In this document: positions 8,453 to 17,027 of the stretch, piece after piece
Position numbering within the stretch: position 1 is the first letter of the stretch
Layout: every line of letters begins with the position of its first letter
The notes under the pieces: generated by a model
What the model was told of the DNA's origin: nothing
The model's database searches: none
What the model saw: only the letters and a program-made list of their open reading frames with translations
DNA from: JALYXV01 sp963791545
Lineage (GTDB): Bacteria; Actinomycetota; Acidimicrobiia; Acidimicrobiales; Palsa-688
Length of the DNA: 64,000 nt
Assembly: GCA_963791545.1 (NCBI GenBank)
Contig: CAWBSR010000009.1
Location: forward strand, 124,001-188,000
Reading direction: 5' to 3'
Made by a program: the position numbers and the translations under genes

Positions 8453-10000
8453 TCAGCCGGGTGTCTCCTGATGGCGCAGCGACGGGCCGTCCACGGGGCA
8501 GCTGGTCGGGATCGGCGGCATCGGGCGCCGCGGCTCTGACTGGGGCGGCAGGCCCGGGTGCCGGGACCGGCGCGGACCTCGGGGCGCCCGTGCCGGGGAC
8601 GCCACCGGCGCCGGGTTGCGGATACCGAAGAAGGCGATCACGGCGCCGACCAGCGTCGCCCCGGCGGCATACAGCAGCGCCCCGTGAAACCCGCGCGAGA
8701 ACGCGGCCGGGTTCCGGTAGTCGCGCCCCTTCAGCCCCGCCAAAGCGGGCAGTACCGCGACCGCCAACAAACCCGCCGCCCGGGCCACCGCGTTGTTGAC
8801 CCCCGACGCCACCCCGGCGTGGCGCTCATCGGCTGCCTCCAGCACCGTGGCCGTGAGCGGCGCCACCGTCAGTGACAAGCCCAGCCCGAACACGATCACC
8901 GCCGGAAGGACAACCGCCACGTAATGCCCCCCGGGGGAGATGCGGCGCATCAGCAGCAGCCCCGCAGTCACGATCACCGGCCCCACCGTCATCGGCATGC
9001 GGGGCCCGATCCGCTGCGCCAATGCGCCCGCCCGGGCGGATAGCAACAGCATCACGACCGTGACCGGGAACAGCGCCGCCCCCGCCGACACGGGCGAATA
9101 CCGCAGGGCCTGCTGCAGATCCACCGCCAGCAGGAACAGCGCTCCGCCCAGGGCGGCGTACACCGCCAAGGTCACCAGGTTGGCCGCCGTGAACTGCCGC
9201 GAGGAAAAAATGCCCAGCGGCAGCATGGGATGGGGACTCCGCCGCTCCACGACGACAAATGCCGCCAGGGCGAGAACCCCGATGGCGCCCGATCCCGCCA
9301 CCACCGCTCCCCGCCCCGCCGAGGGTGCCGAGATCAAGGCGTAGGTCAAGGCGGCCAGACCCACCACCACCAGGCCCGCCCCCAGGAAATCGATGCGGCG
9401 GTCGGCCCCGGGATCGGTTGACTCGGGAACATGGCGCGCCGCCAGCACCACTCCCGCCGCCAGAGGCAGGTTCAGGAGGAAAATAAGGCGCCACGAGACG
9501 GCCGACACCAGCCATCCGCCCACAAAGGGCCCGATTGCGGTAGTGACCCCGCCGAGCCCCGACCACGCCCCGATGGCCCGGCCCCGGTCCGCCTTGGCGA
9601 AGCTGGACTCGATGATGGCCAGGCTGCCGGGGACCAGTAGGGCACCCCCGATGCCCTGGAGGGCCCGGGCCGCGATCAGCATCGGCAGGCTGACGGCCAC
9701 CCCGCACAACAGCGACGCCAGGCTGAACCACAGCACCCCGGCCAGGAACACCCGCTTCCTGCCGAACAGGTCGCCGAGCGAGCCCCCGAGCAGGATCAGC
9801 GAGGCCAGGGTGATCAAGTACCCGGTGATGACCCACTGCAGTCCCGCCACGCCGGCGCCGAAATGGCGCCCGATGGTCGGCAGGGCGACGTTGACCACGG
9901 TGGCGTCGAGCGAGGCGATCCCCGACCCGACGATGGTGGCAACGAGGATCCAGCGTCCTTCGGCAGAACCGAAGGCGACCTGACCAGGGTCGGCGGGCAT
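8453..10000 (-). CDS. MFS transporter, DHA2/EmrB-QacA drug exporter family
   Basis: 515 residues with about 14 predicted membrane helices. LDATVVNVALPTI in helix 1 is the DHA2 signature, LGDLFGRKRVF is the loop 2-3 motif A, and the helix-5 antiporter motif region (GPFVGGWLVSAVSWRLIF) is present. A soluble, Pro/Arg-rich tail of about 40 residues follows the last helix. It should work as a proton-driven drug or metabolite exporter. It converges with the LOG gene (4 bp apart) and is followed by HmgA in the same direction; no regulator of the TetR type is next to it. Confidence 0.92.
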   Translation of the reverse strand: MPADPGQVAFGSAEGRWILVATIVGSGIASLDATVVNVALPTIGRHFGAGVAGLQWVITGYLITLASLILLGGSLGDLFGRKRVFLAGVLWFSLASLLCGVAVSLPMLIAARALQGIGGALLVPGSLAIIESSFAKADRGRAIGAWSGLGGVTTAIGPFVGGWLVSAVSWRLIFLLNLPLAAGVVLAARHVPESTDPGADRRIDFLGAGLVVVGLAALTYALISAPSAGRGAVVAGSGAIGVLALAAFVVVERRSPHPMLPLGIFSSRQFTAANLVTLAVYAALGGALFLLAVDLQQALRYSPVSAGAALFPVTVVMLLLSARAGALAQRIGPRMPMTVGPVIVTAGLLLMRRISPGGHYVAVVLPAVIVFGLGLSLTVAPLTATVLEAADERHAGVASGVNNAVARAAGLLAVAVLPALAGLKGRDYRNPAAFSRGFHGALLYAAGATLVGAVIAFFGIRNPAPVASPARAPRGPRRSRHPGLPPQSEPRRPMPPIPTSCPVDGPSLRHQETPG

Positions 10001-10025
10001 GGGCCAGTGTTGCCCAAGCGAGCGG

Positions 10026-11189
10026 CTACCGGGTCACATTCCAGCTCCAGGCGTAGCCGCTGTCCTCGGCCGCCTGGGCGGCCGGCCCCAGCGACAGCGG
10101 CCGGAAACTGTCGACCATCACCGCCCATTCCTCGGTCCCCGCCTCGCCCAGCGAGGCCTCCACCGACCCCGGTTGGGGCCCGTGCACGAATCCCGCCGGG
10201 TGCAGTGTCACCGAACCGACCTGGATCCCGGCCCCCCGGCGGGACATGAAATCGCCGCCTACATAGAACAGCACCTCGTCGCTGTCCACGTTGGCGTGGT
10301 TGTAGGGCACCGGCACCGCGGCCGGGTCGAAGTCGAACGGCCGGGGGCAGAACGAGCACACCACGAACCCCGGACCCTCAAAGGTCTGGTGCACCGGCGG
10401 CGGCAGGTGGACCCGACCCACGACGGGCTCGAAATCGGCGATGTTGAAGGCGTAGGGATACAGGCAACCGTCCCAGCCGACGACGTCGAAAGGATGGTGG
10501 GAAAAGACGTAGCGGGTGCCGCCGCCGCGGTGCCGGACGAAGACTTCCGCTTCTCCTTCGACCGGAGCCGGTGCCATTTCGGCGGGGGAACGAAGATCAC
10601 GCTCGCAGTACGGGGCGTGCTCGAGGAACTGACCGGTCGCCGACAGGTAGCGCCGGGGCGGGCCGATGTGCCCCGCCGCCTCGATCACCAGCGCCCGCAC
10701 CGGGCCATCGGGGATCCAGCGGTGGGTGGTCGCGGTGGGCAGCACGACGTAGTCGCCAGACGCCACCGCCAGCGGGCCGAACACCGTGTCGACCACGGCC
10801 CGCCCCGACTCGACATAAACGCACTCGTCGCCCCCCGCGTTGCGATAGAGCGGCGATGGCTGCTCGGCGACCACATAGGACAATCGGAGGTCGGCATTGC
10901 CGAGCAACAACTGCCGCCCGGTGACCACGTCGGCACCACCGGCGTCGAGCTTGTGGGTCTTGAAATGCCGGGGCAGCAGCGGATGGTTGGCAGCCAGTGG
11001 CTCACCGGCAAGGTTCCAGACATCCGCCGCCACCAACGCCGTCGGCGGGTGGCGGTGGTAGAGCAGGGACGAGGCGCCCGAAAACCCCTCGGCGCCCATG
11101 AGCTCCTCGGCGTACAGCCCGCCATCGGGCCCGCGGAAACGGGTGTGCCGTTTCTTGGGCAACTCTCCGACGGCTCGGTAGAAGGGCAC
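10026..11189 (-). CDS. hmgA: Homogentisate 1,2-dioxygenase
   Basis: 387 residues from a GTG with GGAGG 6 nt upstream. Opens the homogentisate ring to maleylacetoacetate in tyrosine/phenylalanine breakdown; cytoplasmic, non-haem Fe(II). The C-terminal cupin core carries YNHANVDSDEVLFY and SVTLHPAGFVHGPQPG, with the His/Glu/His ligand set of this family, and HQTFEGPGFVVCSFCPR is a characteristic block. It is shorter than human HGD (about 445), as are many bacterial forms. Divergent from fumarylacetoacetase, the enzyme two steps later; maleylacetoacetate isomerase and HPD are not in the window. Confidence 0.95.
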   Translation of the reverse strand: MPFYRAVGELPKKRHTRFRGPDGGLYAEELMGAEGFSGASSLLYHRHPPTALVAADVWNLAGEPLAANHPLLPRHFKTHKLDAGGADVVTGRQLLLGNADLRLSYVVAEQPSPLYRNAGGDECVYVESGRAVVDTVFGPLAVASGDYVVLPTATTHRWIPDGPVRALVIEAAGHIGPPRRYLSATGQFLEHAPYCERDLRSPAEMAPAPVEGEAEVFVRHRGGGTRYVFSHHPFDVVGWDGCLYPYAFNIADFEPVVGRVHLPPPVHQTFEGPGFVVCSFCPRPFDFDPAAVPVPYNHANVDSDEVLFYVGGDFMSRRGAGIQVGSVTLHPAGFVHGPQPGSVEASLGEAGTEEWAVMVDSFRPLSLGPAAQAAEDSGYAWSWNVTR

Positions 11190-11202
11190 AGTGACCTCCG
11201 CT

Positions 11203-11217
11203 GTCCGTTATTCGGAC
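11203..11217. promoter_or_regulatory. Inverted repeat GTCCG-N5-CGGAC, candidate IclR operator
   Basis: Perfect 5+5 bp palindrome with a TTATT centre in the 59-bp gap between divergent hmgA and fahA. IclR-family regulators bind short palindromes of this kind, and an IclR gene follows fahA. Its place close to both starts would let one regulator control both directions (inference). Confidence 0.5.
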
Positions 11218-11235
11218 GGTCGCGTAACGATTCGA

Positions 11236-11241
11236 TATCAT
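11236..11241 (+). promoter_or_regulatory. Candidate -10 box for a leaderless fahA transcript
   Basis: TATCAT matches the actinobacterial TANNNT -10 pattern and ends 7 nt before the ATG at 11249. No ribosome site precedes either possible fahA ATG, which fits a leaderless message starting at that ATG. Inference from sequence only. Confidence 0.4.
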
Positions 11242-11248
11242 GGTACCC

Positions 11249-12469
11249 ATGACCGAGGGGAGTGGGGCCACCTGGGTTCCGGTCGCCGAGGACTCCCCTT
11301 TCCCCATCTCGAACCTGCCCTACGGCGTGTTCTCGCCCGACGGTGGACTGCCCCGGGTGGGGGTGGCCATCGGTTCCTCGGTGCTGGACCTGGCCGCCCT
11401 GGCGGGGACCGGCGCCCTGCCGGGGCTGGACGGGGCATTCGCCCAGACCTCGCTCAACTTGTTCCTGGCCCACGGCCCCCGGGCGTGGACGGCGGTGCGG
11501 GAGCGGCTGTCGGTGCTGCTATCCCAGCCGCAGCGCCAGGCCACCGTGTCCCGGGCCCTCCATCGGCTCGACTCGGTGCGCATGCGGCTGCCCTTTGAGG
11601 TAGCCGACTACGTGGCCTTCTACTCGTCGCTCGACCACGCCACCAACATGGGCCGCCTGTTTCGCCCCGATGGCCCGCCACTGCCGGCGGCCTGGCGTCA
11701 CCTACCGATGGGCTATCACGGCCGGGCGGGAACTGTGGTCATATCCGGGGCGCCGGTCGTGCGTCCCTGCGGCCAGGTGGGAGGACCGGCATTCGGGCCG
11801 ACGACCAGGTTGGACTTCGAGGCCGAGGTGGGCTTCGTGGTTGGCACCGGCAGCCGGCGGGGTCACCCGGTCGGCGCCGGGGCGCTTACGGAGCACGTCT
11901 TCGGCGTGGTGCTCGTCAACGACTGGAGTGCCCGGGACATCCAGGCCTGGGAGTACCAACCGCTGGGACCGTTCCTGGGGAAGTCGTTCGCCACCTCGAT
12001 CTCGCCGTGGGTCGTGCCCCTGGACGCTTTGCAGTCGGCCCGGGTGGCGCCCCCGTTGCAGGAGCCGGAGCCGCTGGCGTACCTGCAGGACCCCGACCCG
12101 TGGTCGCTCGACCTGCGGCTCGAAGTTCGGCTCAACGGGCAGGTCATCTCCCGCCCGCCGTTCCGGGCGATGTATTGGACGCCGGGCCAGCAGCTGGCCC
12201 ATATGACCGTCAACGGGGCGTCGCTGCGGACCGGGGACCTGTTTGCCTCGGGCACCGTGTCAGGTGCCGAGCCCGGCCAGTGGGGGTCGCTGATGGAACT
12301 GGCGGGCAACGGGACGGCGCCGCTGGCGCTGGCCGACGGCACCACCCGGTCGTGGCTCGAGGACGGGGACACCGTGACCATCTCGGCGTGGGCGCCGGGT
12401 GCGGGGGGCACCCGGGTGGGGTGGGGCGGGGTCAGCGGGACCATCCACCCGGCCCTGGTGCGGGCATGA
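11249..12469 (+). CDS. fahA: Fumarylacetoacetase
   Basis: 406 residues from the ATG at 11249 (an ATG at 11240 adds three residues). Cleaves fumarylacetoacetate to fumarate and acetoacetate, the last step of tyrosine breakdown. Family blocks: FPISNLPYGVFS at the N-terminus, DYVAFYSSLDHATNMG, YHGRAGT, the metal-binding stretch LDFEAEVGFVVG, VLVNDWSARDIQAWEY, LGPFLGKSF and a C-terminal GDTVTISAW strand. Length is close to the usual 410-420. It is divergent from hmgA and precedes an IclR regulator by 40 bp. Acetoacetate produced could feed the acetoacetyl-CoA synthetase at 28732 (inference). Confidence 0.95.
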   Translation: MTEGSGATWVPVAEDSPFPISNLPYGVFSPDGGLPRVGVAIGSSVLDLAALAGTGALPGLDGAFAQTSLNLFLAHGPRAWTAVRERLSVLLSQPQRQATVSRALHRLDSVRMRLPFEVADYVAFYSSLDHATNMGRLFRPDGPPLPAAWRHLPMGYHGRAGTVVISGAPVVRPCGQVGGPAFGPTTRLDFEAEVGFVVGTGSRRGHPVGAGALTEHVFGVVLVNDWSARDIQAWEYQPLGPFLGKSFATSISPWVVPLDALQSARVAPPLQEPEPLAYLQDPDPWSLDLRLEVRLNGQVISRPPFRAMYWTPGQQLAHMTVNGASLRTGDLFASGTVSGAEPGQWGSLMELAGNGTAPLALADGTTRSWLEDGDTVTISAWAPGAGGTRVGWGGVSGTIHPALVRA

Positions 12470-12509
12470 GCAAGCCCGCGGCCCGGCGGCTGCGACGCCC
12501 CCGCCGGAC

Positions 12510-13166
12510 ATGAGCGCGGAGACGTCGCAGACCCTGGATCGGGGGCTGCGGTTGCTCGAGGCGCTGGCGGACGGCGAAGGGCTCTCGGTCACCGATCTGG
12601 CCTCACGCCTTGGCGTCAGCCGGCCCGCGGTGTACCGGCTGCTGGCCACTTTGGAGCAGCACGCCCTGGTGGCCCGCTCCGGCGACGGGCAGGTCCGGCT
12701 CGGGGTCGGCCTGTTGTCGCTGGTCCGGGCGGTGACGCCGGTGTTGGAGCGGGCCGCGTTGCCGTTGTTGCGCCGGCTGGCCGAGGAGGCGGGCGCGACC
12801 GCCCACCTCACTGTCGCCGAGCCCGGGTCGGGGGACGCGGTGGCGCTGGCCGTGGTCGAGCCCACCCATACCGACTTCCACGTGGCCTATCGGGTTGGGT
12901 CCCGCCACCCCCTCGAGCGGGGCGCCGCGGGGCGGGCCATCCTGGGCGCCCGACGGGGCGACGGGGCGGCGTTCGTGGTCAGCCAGGGGGAACTGCAGTC
13001 CGGTGCCGTCGGCATCGCGGCGCCGGTGCTCGGCATCGCGGGCCTGGAGGCCTGCGTGGGCCTCGTCGCCCTCGGCCCGAGCCTTGTTCCGGCCCGGGCG
13101 GGACCGCAGGTGGTCGCCACCGCGGCCGCCCTGACGGCCGCCCTGACGGCCGCCCTCACGCCGTAG
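12510..13166 (+). CDS. IclR family transcriptional regulator
   Basis: 218 residues from the ATG at 12510. The winged helix-turn-helix occupies about 10-65 (LSVTDLASRLGVSRPAVYRLL), and the remainder has the IclR effector-domain layout (AHLTVAEPGSGDAVALAVVE, then HPLERGAAGRAILGA). The effector domain is somewhat short and the C-terminus ends in an Ala/Leu/Thr repeat (ALTAALTAALTP), caused by a small tandem repeat in the DNA. Directly behind fahA, so regulation of homogentisate catabolism through the palindrome at 11203 is likely (inference). Confidence 0.88.
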   Translation: MSAETSQTLDRGLRLLEALADGEGLSVTDLASRLGVSRPAVYRLLATLEQHALVARSGDGQVRLGVGLLSLVRAVTPVLERAALPLLRRLAEEAGATAHLTVAEPGSGDAVALAVVEPTHTDFHVAYRVGSRHPLERGAAGRAILGARRGDGAAFVVSQGELQSGAVGIAAPVLGIAGLEACVGLVALGPSLVPARAGPQVVATAAALTAALTAALTP

Positions 13167-13175
13167 GCTTCACCT

Positions 13176-15110
13176 GTGCTGGACGGTTGGCTGGAACTCA
13201 CTCCCGACGTCCTCGAGGAACGCCGCCAGGCGCTCACCTCCGAGGACTGCAAGCGTTTTTTCGACGGCCAGGAGCCGGAATGGCGCCATGCCCTGGCGCC
13301 CCCCGACCAGATCCCCCGGCGCCCCGTCGCGGTCGACGGCCTGGCCAAGCTGCGGGCGACGCCCGACGAGGGCCCCGCCATCGTGTTGCTGGTGGGCGCG
13401 GACGGCTCGGGCAAGTCCACCGCCCTCAAGCAGATTGCCTCGGACCTGGTGGCCGACGGGCGCCGGGTACTGGTCCGCTCCGAGGGAGCCGCCCTCGATC
13501 CCACGGCGGTGGCCGAGCTGCCCGTCGCCAGCCACGGCTGGGTCCTGGTCAGCGACGATGCCAACGAGATCGCCCAGGATGTGGAGAAGGCGCTGGAGCA
13601 GCAGCTGGCGGCGGGCCGGCGCGACATCGGGTGGCTGCTGAGCGCCCGCGACGTCGACTGGAAATCGCAGTTCGTCCGCAACGGCCGGGTGCTGGAACCG
13701 GCGTGGGAGAGCCTGGGCCAAATCTGGCCGCTGCTCGGCAACCGGGCCACGGCGATGGCCGTCAAGGCCGAGGCCACCGAGGCCAGCGCCGGGCTGGCGG
13801 CGTGGGCCGCGGCGGGCGCCCACGCGGCCGACGCCCCCGACATCCTGGCCGCCTGGGCGGCGGCCGATGCCCTCGGGGCGCTGGCGGGCCGCCCCGAAAG
13901 TGAGCGGGCCGAAGCTCTGGAGGAGCACTCCAACAAGAAACTCGGCGTTTCCAATGCCACCCTCCTGGGCGGGTCACTCGACTTGCGCTACGGCGCCGAG
14001 CGCCTGGCCGCCTTCGTCCAAGAGGCGGTGGGGCGCCTGGACGGCGCCCCGGAGCTGCAGGAGGCATTTCTATTCCTGGCCGCGGCCCAGGTGGCGGGCG
14101 TAGACGGGCTGGACCTGTTCGTGCTCGCCGACCTGGTGGGCATCGACCGGGACCGTCGCCGCTCTGCGCTCGGGGGCCGGCTGGCCGAGGCGGGCTTGGC
14201 CAGCGGCAGCACCGGAGCCCTGCGAAGCCGGCATCCCGCCATCGCCCAGGCGGCGGTGCAGTTGCTGGCGGCAGGACGACTCGCCGGGGACCTGGAGGAC
14301 CTGTACCGCCGCCTGATCCGGGGCACGGCGACGACCGGCAACGACGTCAAGACGCTGGCGGCCGGCGGCGCCATCATGAACTGCGGCCCGCTCCTGTCCG
14401 AAAAGCTGCAGCAGGCGGGTGTTGGCAAGGAGCAGTCCGACCGGATCGCGTGCACGGTGGCCGATGAGGCGGAGCTGGCCCTTCCCGATTACCTCCTGTT
14501 CACGGTGGGCCGGGCCCGCACCCAACAGGCCGCCAACCGCCCCGGCGAGGCCCGACGCACCCTGCGGGCTCGCTTCGCCGATGCCACCAGCAAGAATGAC
14601 TGGGACATGGTGGGCCGGGCCTACCTGCACGAGCTCAGTGGACCCGAGACGGCGGTCGGGCGGCTGGCCGAAGGCGCCACCCTGGCCGGGTTGGCGCTGG
14701 CGGATGCCGAAGGTCTGGGCCAGGTCCTGATGGCCGACGGCAAGCTGGCCTTACTCGCCTTGGGCGCCGCCTGCACCCAGTTGGCGGTGCCCGCGGACGG
14801 CGCCGTGTTCCGGCGCCAGCTGCGGTCCTGCATCCACCTGGGCGAAAAGGTCACGCCGAAATGGGATCAACGGGCCCGCTTCGATTTCCACGCCTTCGGG
14901 GTCCAGGCCGACGACTACCAGATCCCCAAGACCTCAGCCGCCGAAGCCCTGCTGTGGCTGGCGGAAACGCTCACCGCGACCATGGCCCTGGTAGAGGATC
15001 CCGAGGTGAGGGACCTGGCGGAGCGGCTGATGCCCGGCGACGGCGGGCTGGGATTCTCTCACCTGGAGAGGACGATCGGCCTCGGAAGGCTTCCCTGGGC
15101 CAAGGAGTAA
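13176..15110 (+). CDS. STAND-like P-loop NTPase, function unknown
   Basis: 644 residues from a GTG without a clear ribosome site. The N-terminal part has FFDGQEPEWRHAL and IPRRPV, then Walker A GADGSGKST (74-82), a Walker B-like strand GWVLVSDDAN (121-130) and a sensor-like strand WLLSARDVDW (153-162). A long helical region follows, rich in Ala/Leu and resembling winged-helix plus TPR/superhelical sensor regions of STAND ATPases. No nuclease, TIR, protease or membrane effector domain is fused. STAND proteins often act as signalling switches, including in phage defence, but nothing adjacent is a recognised effector. It converges with a small repeat-motif gene. Confidence 0.6.
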   Translation: MLDGWLELTPDVLEERRQALTSEDCKRFFDGQEPEWRHALAPPDQIPRRPVAVDGLAKLRATPDEGPAIVLLVGADGSGKSTALKQIASDLVADGRRVLVRSEGAALDPTAVAELPVASHGWVLVSDDANEIAQDVEKALEQQLAAGRRDIGWLLSARDVDWKSQFVRNGRVLEPAWESLGQIWPLLGNRATAMAVKAEATEASAGLAAWAAAGAHAADAPDILAAWAAADALGALAGRPESERAEALEEHSNKKLGVSNATLLGGSLDLRYGAERLAAFVQEAVGRLDGAPELQEAFLFLAAAQVAGVDGLDLFVLADLVGIDRDRRRSALGGRLAEAGLASGSTGALRSRHPAIAQAAVQLLAAGRLAGDLEDLYRRLIRGTATTGNDVKTLAAGGAIMNCGPLLSEKLQQAGVGKEQSDRIACTVADEAELALPDYLLFTVGRARTQQAANRPGEARRTLRARFADATSKNDWDMVGRAYLHELSGPETAVGRLAEGATLAGLALADAEGLGQVLMADGKLALLALGAACTQLAVPADGAVFRRQLRSCIHLGEKVTPKWDQRARFDFHAFGVQADDYQIPKTSAAEALLWLAETLTATMALVEDPEVRDLAERLMPGDGGLGFSHLERTIGLGRLPWAKE

Positions 15111-15134
15111 GTGCCCCCACCATCTTTCGGGCGG

Positions 15135-15163
15135 GGCAAAAGACTATTACCCGTCCTTTTGCC
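15135..15163. terminator. Hairpin between converging genes
   Basis: GGCAAAAGAC pairs with GTCCTTTTGCC (one bulged C) around a short loop, about 25 bp past the stop of the NTPase gene and overlapping the last codons of the opposite gene. A possible bidirectional terminator; the T-run is inside the stem, so efficiency is uncertain. Confidence 0.45.
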
Positions 15164-15506
15164 TGGCTGCCGCGATCGCATCCCTGAGGCGGACCGCCTG
15201 ACCGGTGGACGGGCTCTCCGCCTCGGTGGCCGCGGCCGGCGCTGGTGGGGCGGGGGCGGTTGCCCCCGCCGGATCAGGCTCGGCGGAAGGGGGGGCGGAC
15301 CCGGCGTTGGCGCGTTGCTGTGCCAGTACCTCCCGCAGGGTCATGGCCTTGCCCGGCTCGGCGGCGGTCGCTTCCGGGCCGGCGTAGGTCTCCGCCGGGG
15401 CCGTTTCTGCCGCCGCTGGCGGAGCCGCCGGAGCTTCGGGCGACTCCGATGCTCGCTGCGCCAATGCTTCTTTCAACGTCATTGCCTTACCAGAGGCCGC
15501 CGTCAT
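15147..15506 (-). CDS. Small Pro/Ala-rich protein with three LRDAL-type motifs
   Basis: 119 residues, start ATG with GGGAGG about 6 nt upstream. Not a known family. It is almost wholly disordered Pro/Ala/Glu sequence interrupted by three copies of one amphipathic peptide: GKAMTLKEALAQ (6-17), GKAMTLREVLAQ (52-63) and GQAVRLRDAIAA (102-113). The same peptide occurs three times in the membrane protein at 37423-38718, so it is probably a short binding motif for a common partner (inference). No signal peptide or membrane segment. It converges with the STAND-like NTPase, but functional linkage is unproven. Confidence 0.65.
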   Translation of the reverse strand: MTAASGKAMTLKEALAQRASESPEAPAAPPAAAETAPAETYAGPEATAAEPGKAMTLREVLAQQRANAGSAPPSAEPDPAGATAPAPPAPAAATEAESPSTGQAVRLRDAIAAARQKDG

Positions 15507-15749
15507 CTGAGCCTCCCGCCAGTTTCGCGCCGGGACTCGATATCGTCGCCCATGGCACCACCTTCCTTCGGTAGGTCGGGCTGTCCAGCCGAGATCAACG
15601 ACCGGCCACAGACTAGAACAGCCCCCTCAACGACGCAACGCGACGTTCAACTTCTATCCCGGCTCGGTGGCGCGACCCCTTTCAACCCGCTCGGATCGGG
15701 GTAGCCGAAAACAGATGTCGCCGGCCACGCCCGCCGAGACTTCCCACGA

Positions 15750-17027
15750 TCACCCCTGCGCCGCGCCGGCTGCGAGCGGCTGCACCTTGACAGTTATCGC
15801 CTTGATCGCCTCCTGCGCCCGCCCCAGCGCCTCGGCCGTGTCCCGTGAACAAGCAGTCACCAGGGCGATGCGGTCCCATGAGCTGCGCAGCTCATGGACG
15901 TGGCCTCCCGGTTCCGCCCCCACCACGACGGTCACGACATCGGGGACCGCCTTCGCCGCCTCCACCCCATCGACACTGAGGACCTCACCCGGTTCGACGT
16001 GCAGGAACCACACCGCGGCGCCCCGCGGTGCCGCCTGCGGCACCTCCTCGGGGGCCGGCCGGCCCTCCATCACGGCGATGTACAGCTGGGCCACCTCGAA
16101 CTGCCACGCCTTTTGGATCAACTCCATAATGCCGTCGCCCGGCATCCGCCCGGCGCACTCCACCAGGAACGCCACGCCGTCGCTGACGATCCATTCGCAG
16201 TGCACGAAGCCGGTACCGAAGCCGACCGCGTCCAGCACCCGTCCCGTTTCCACCAGCAGCGATTCCGTCTGCGCGGGCGAAATATCGGCGGGCACGATAT
16301 GACCGAGCTCAATCGGCCGAGGACCGGGATAGACGGTCTTGGCGGTGACATTTTGAAAAAGCGGGACACCGTCGCGGACCACCATTTCGACACTGAACTC
16401 GTCGCCCACCACGTACTGCTCGGCCAGCATCTGCAATGGAAGGCCCCGCTCGGGGACCAGGACCCCCTCGTCCTGGTCGGTGCACTCAACCCAGGCCTCA
16501 TCGACCTCGGCGCCGTCGAAGAGAATCTTGGTGCCGACCGAGGCCTGCCGGTTGGCCGGCTTGAGAACGATCGGGCCATCCTCCTCGGCCATAAAGGCGC
16601 GCACCGCAGCGGGAGAGCCAACGGGTTGCGATCTCGGGTTGGCGATCCCGGCGGACCGGGCGACGGTGCGCAAAAGCGCCTTGTCCCGCAGGATCTGGGC
16701 CGCACCCAATCCGGCTCCGGGCACGCCGTAGCGCTCGGCGATGCGCGCTGCGAACGGCACCGCGTATTCCACGCCGGGAATAACCGCCGAGGGCCGCAGA
16801 TCCCGGTATCGATTGAAAAATGCGTCGGCGGCACCGGCAAGTTGGTACTCGAAGGTGATCAGCTCCCGAGCCGAGGCGGAGCCGGCCATGTGGGCTTTGA
16901 CGTCGCGACCGATCGCAACGTCGGGTTCATCGACAAAGATCACCGAGTTGGCGGGGCGGAACAAGTCCAACCCGTGCTGCATGGCGATGGTGTAGCCGAC
17001 GACGATCATCGGCCGGTGTTCGGTCAT
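15750..17027 (-). CDS. ATP-grasp ligase (second of two in the N-N biosynthesis operon)
   Basis: 425 residues, ATG with AAGGAG, overlapping the MFS gene stop by 4 bp. ATP-grasp architecture: N-terminal pre-ATP domain, GPIVLKPANRQASVGTKIL (ATP-binding lysine and glycine loop), QYVVGDEFSVEMVV, and the metal-binding end GFVHCEWIVSDGVAFLVECAGR. Family members couple ATP-driven acyl-phosphate formation to amide bonding (L-amino-acid ligases, carnosine synthase-like). Last gene of the seven-gene operon; it could join a hydrazine acid to an amino acid or add a second residue. Substrate assignment is inference. Confidence 0.85.
   Translation of the reverse strand: MTEHRPMIVVGYTIAMQHGLDLFRPANSVIFVDEPDVAIGRDVKAHMAGSASARELITFEYQLAGAADAFFNRYRDLRPSAVIPGVEYAVPFAARIAERYGVPGAGLGAAQILRDKALLRTVARSAGIANPRSQPVGSPAAVRAFMAEEDGPIVLKPANRQASVGTKILFDGAEVDEAWVECTDQDEGVLVPERGLPLQMLAEQYVVGDEFSVEMVVRDGVPLFQNVTAKTVYPGPRPIELGHIVPADISPAQTESLLVETGRVLDAVGFGTGFVHCEWIVSDGVAFLVECAGRMPGDGIMELIQKAWQFEVAQLYIAVMEGRPAPEEVPQAAPRGAAVWFLHVEPGEVLSVDGVEAAKAVPDVVTVVVGAEPGGHVHELRSSWDRIALVTACSRDTAEALGRAQEAIKAITVKVQPLAAGAAQG

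Noticed and set aside
13176..15506. Toxin-antitoxin or defined anti-phage system for the NTPase and the small motif protein
   Set aside because: The genes converge rather than form an operon and no effector or toxin domain is visible, so only a weak hypothesis remains.
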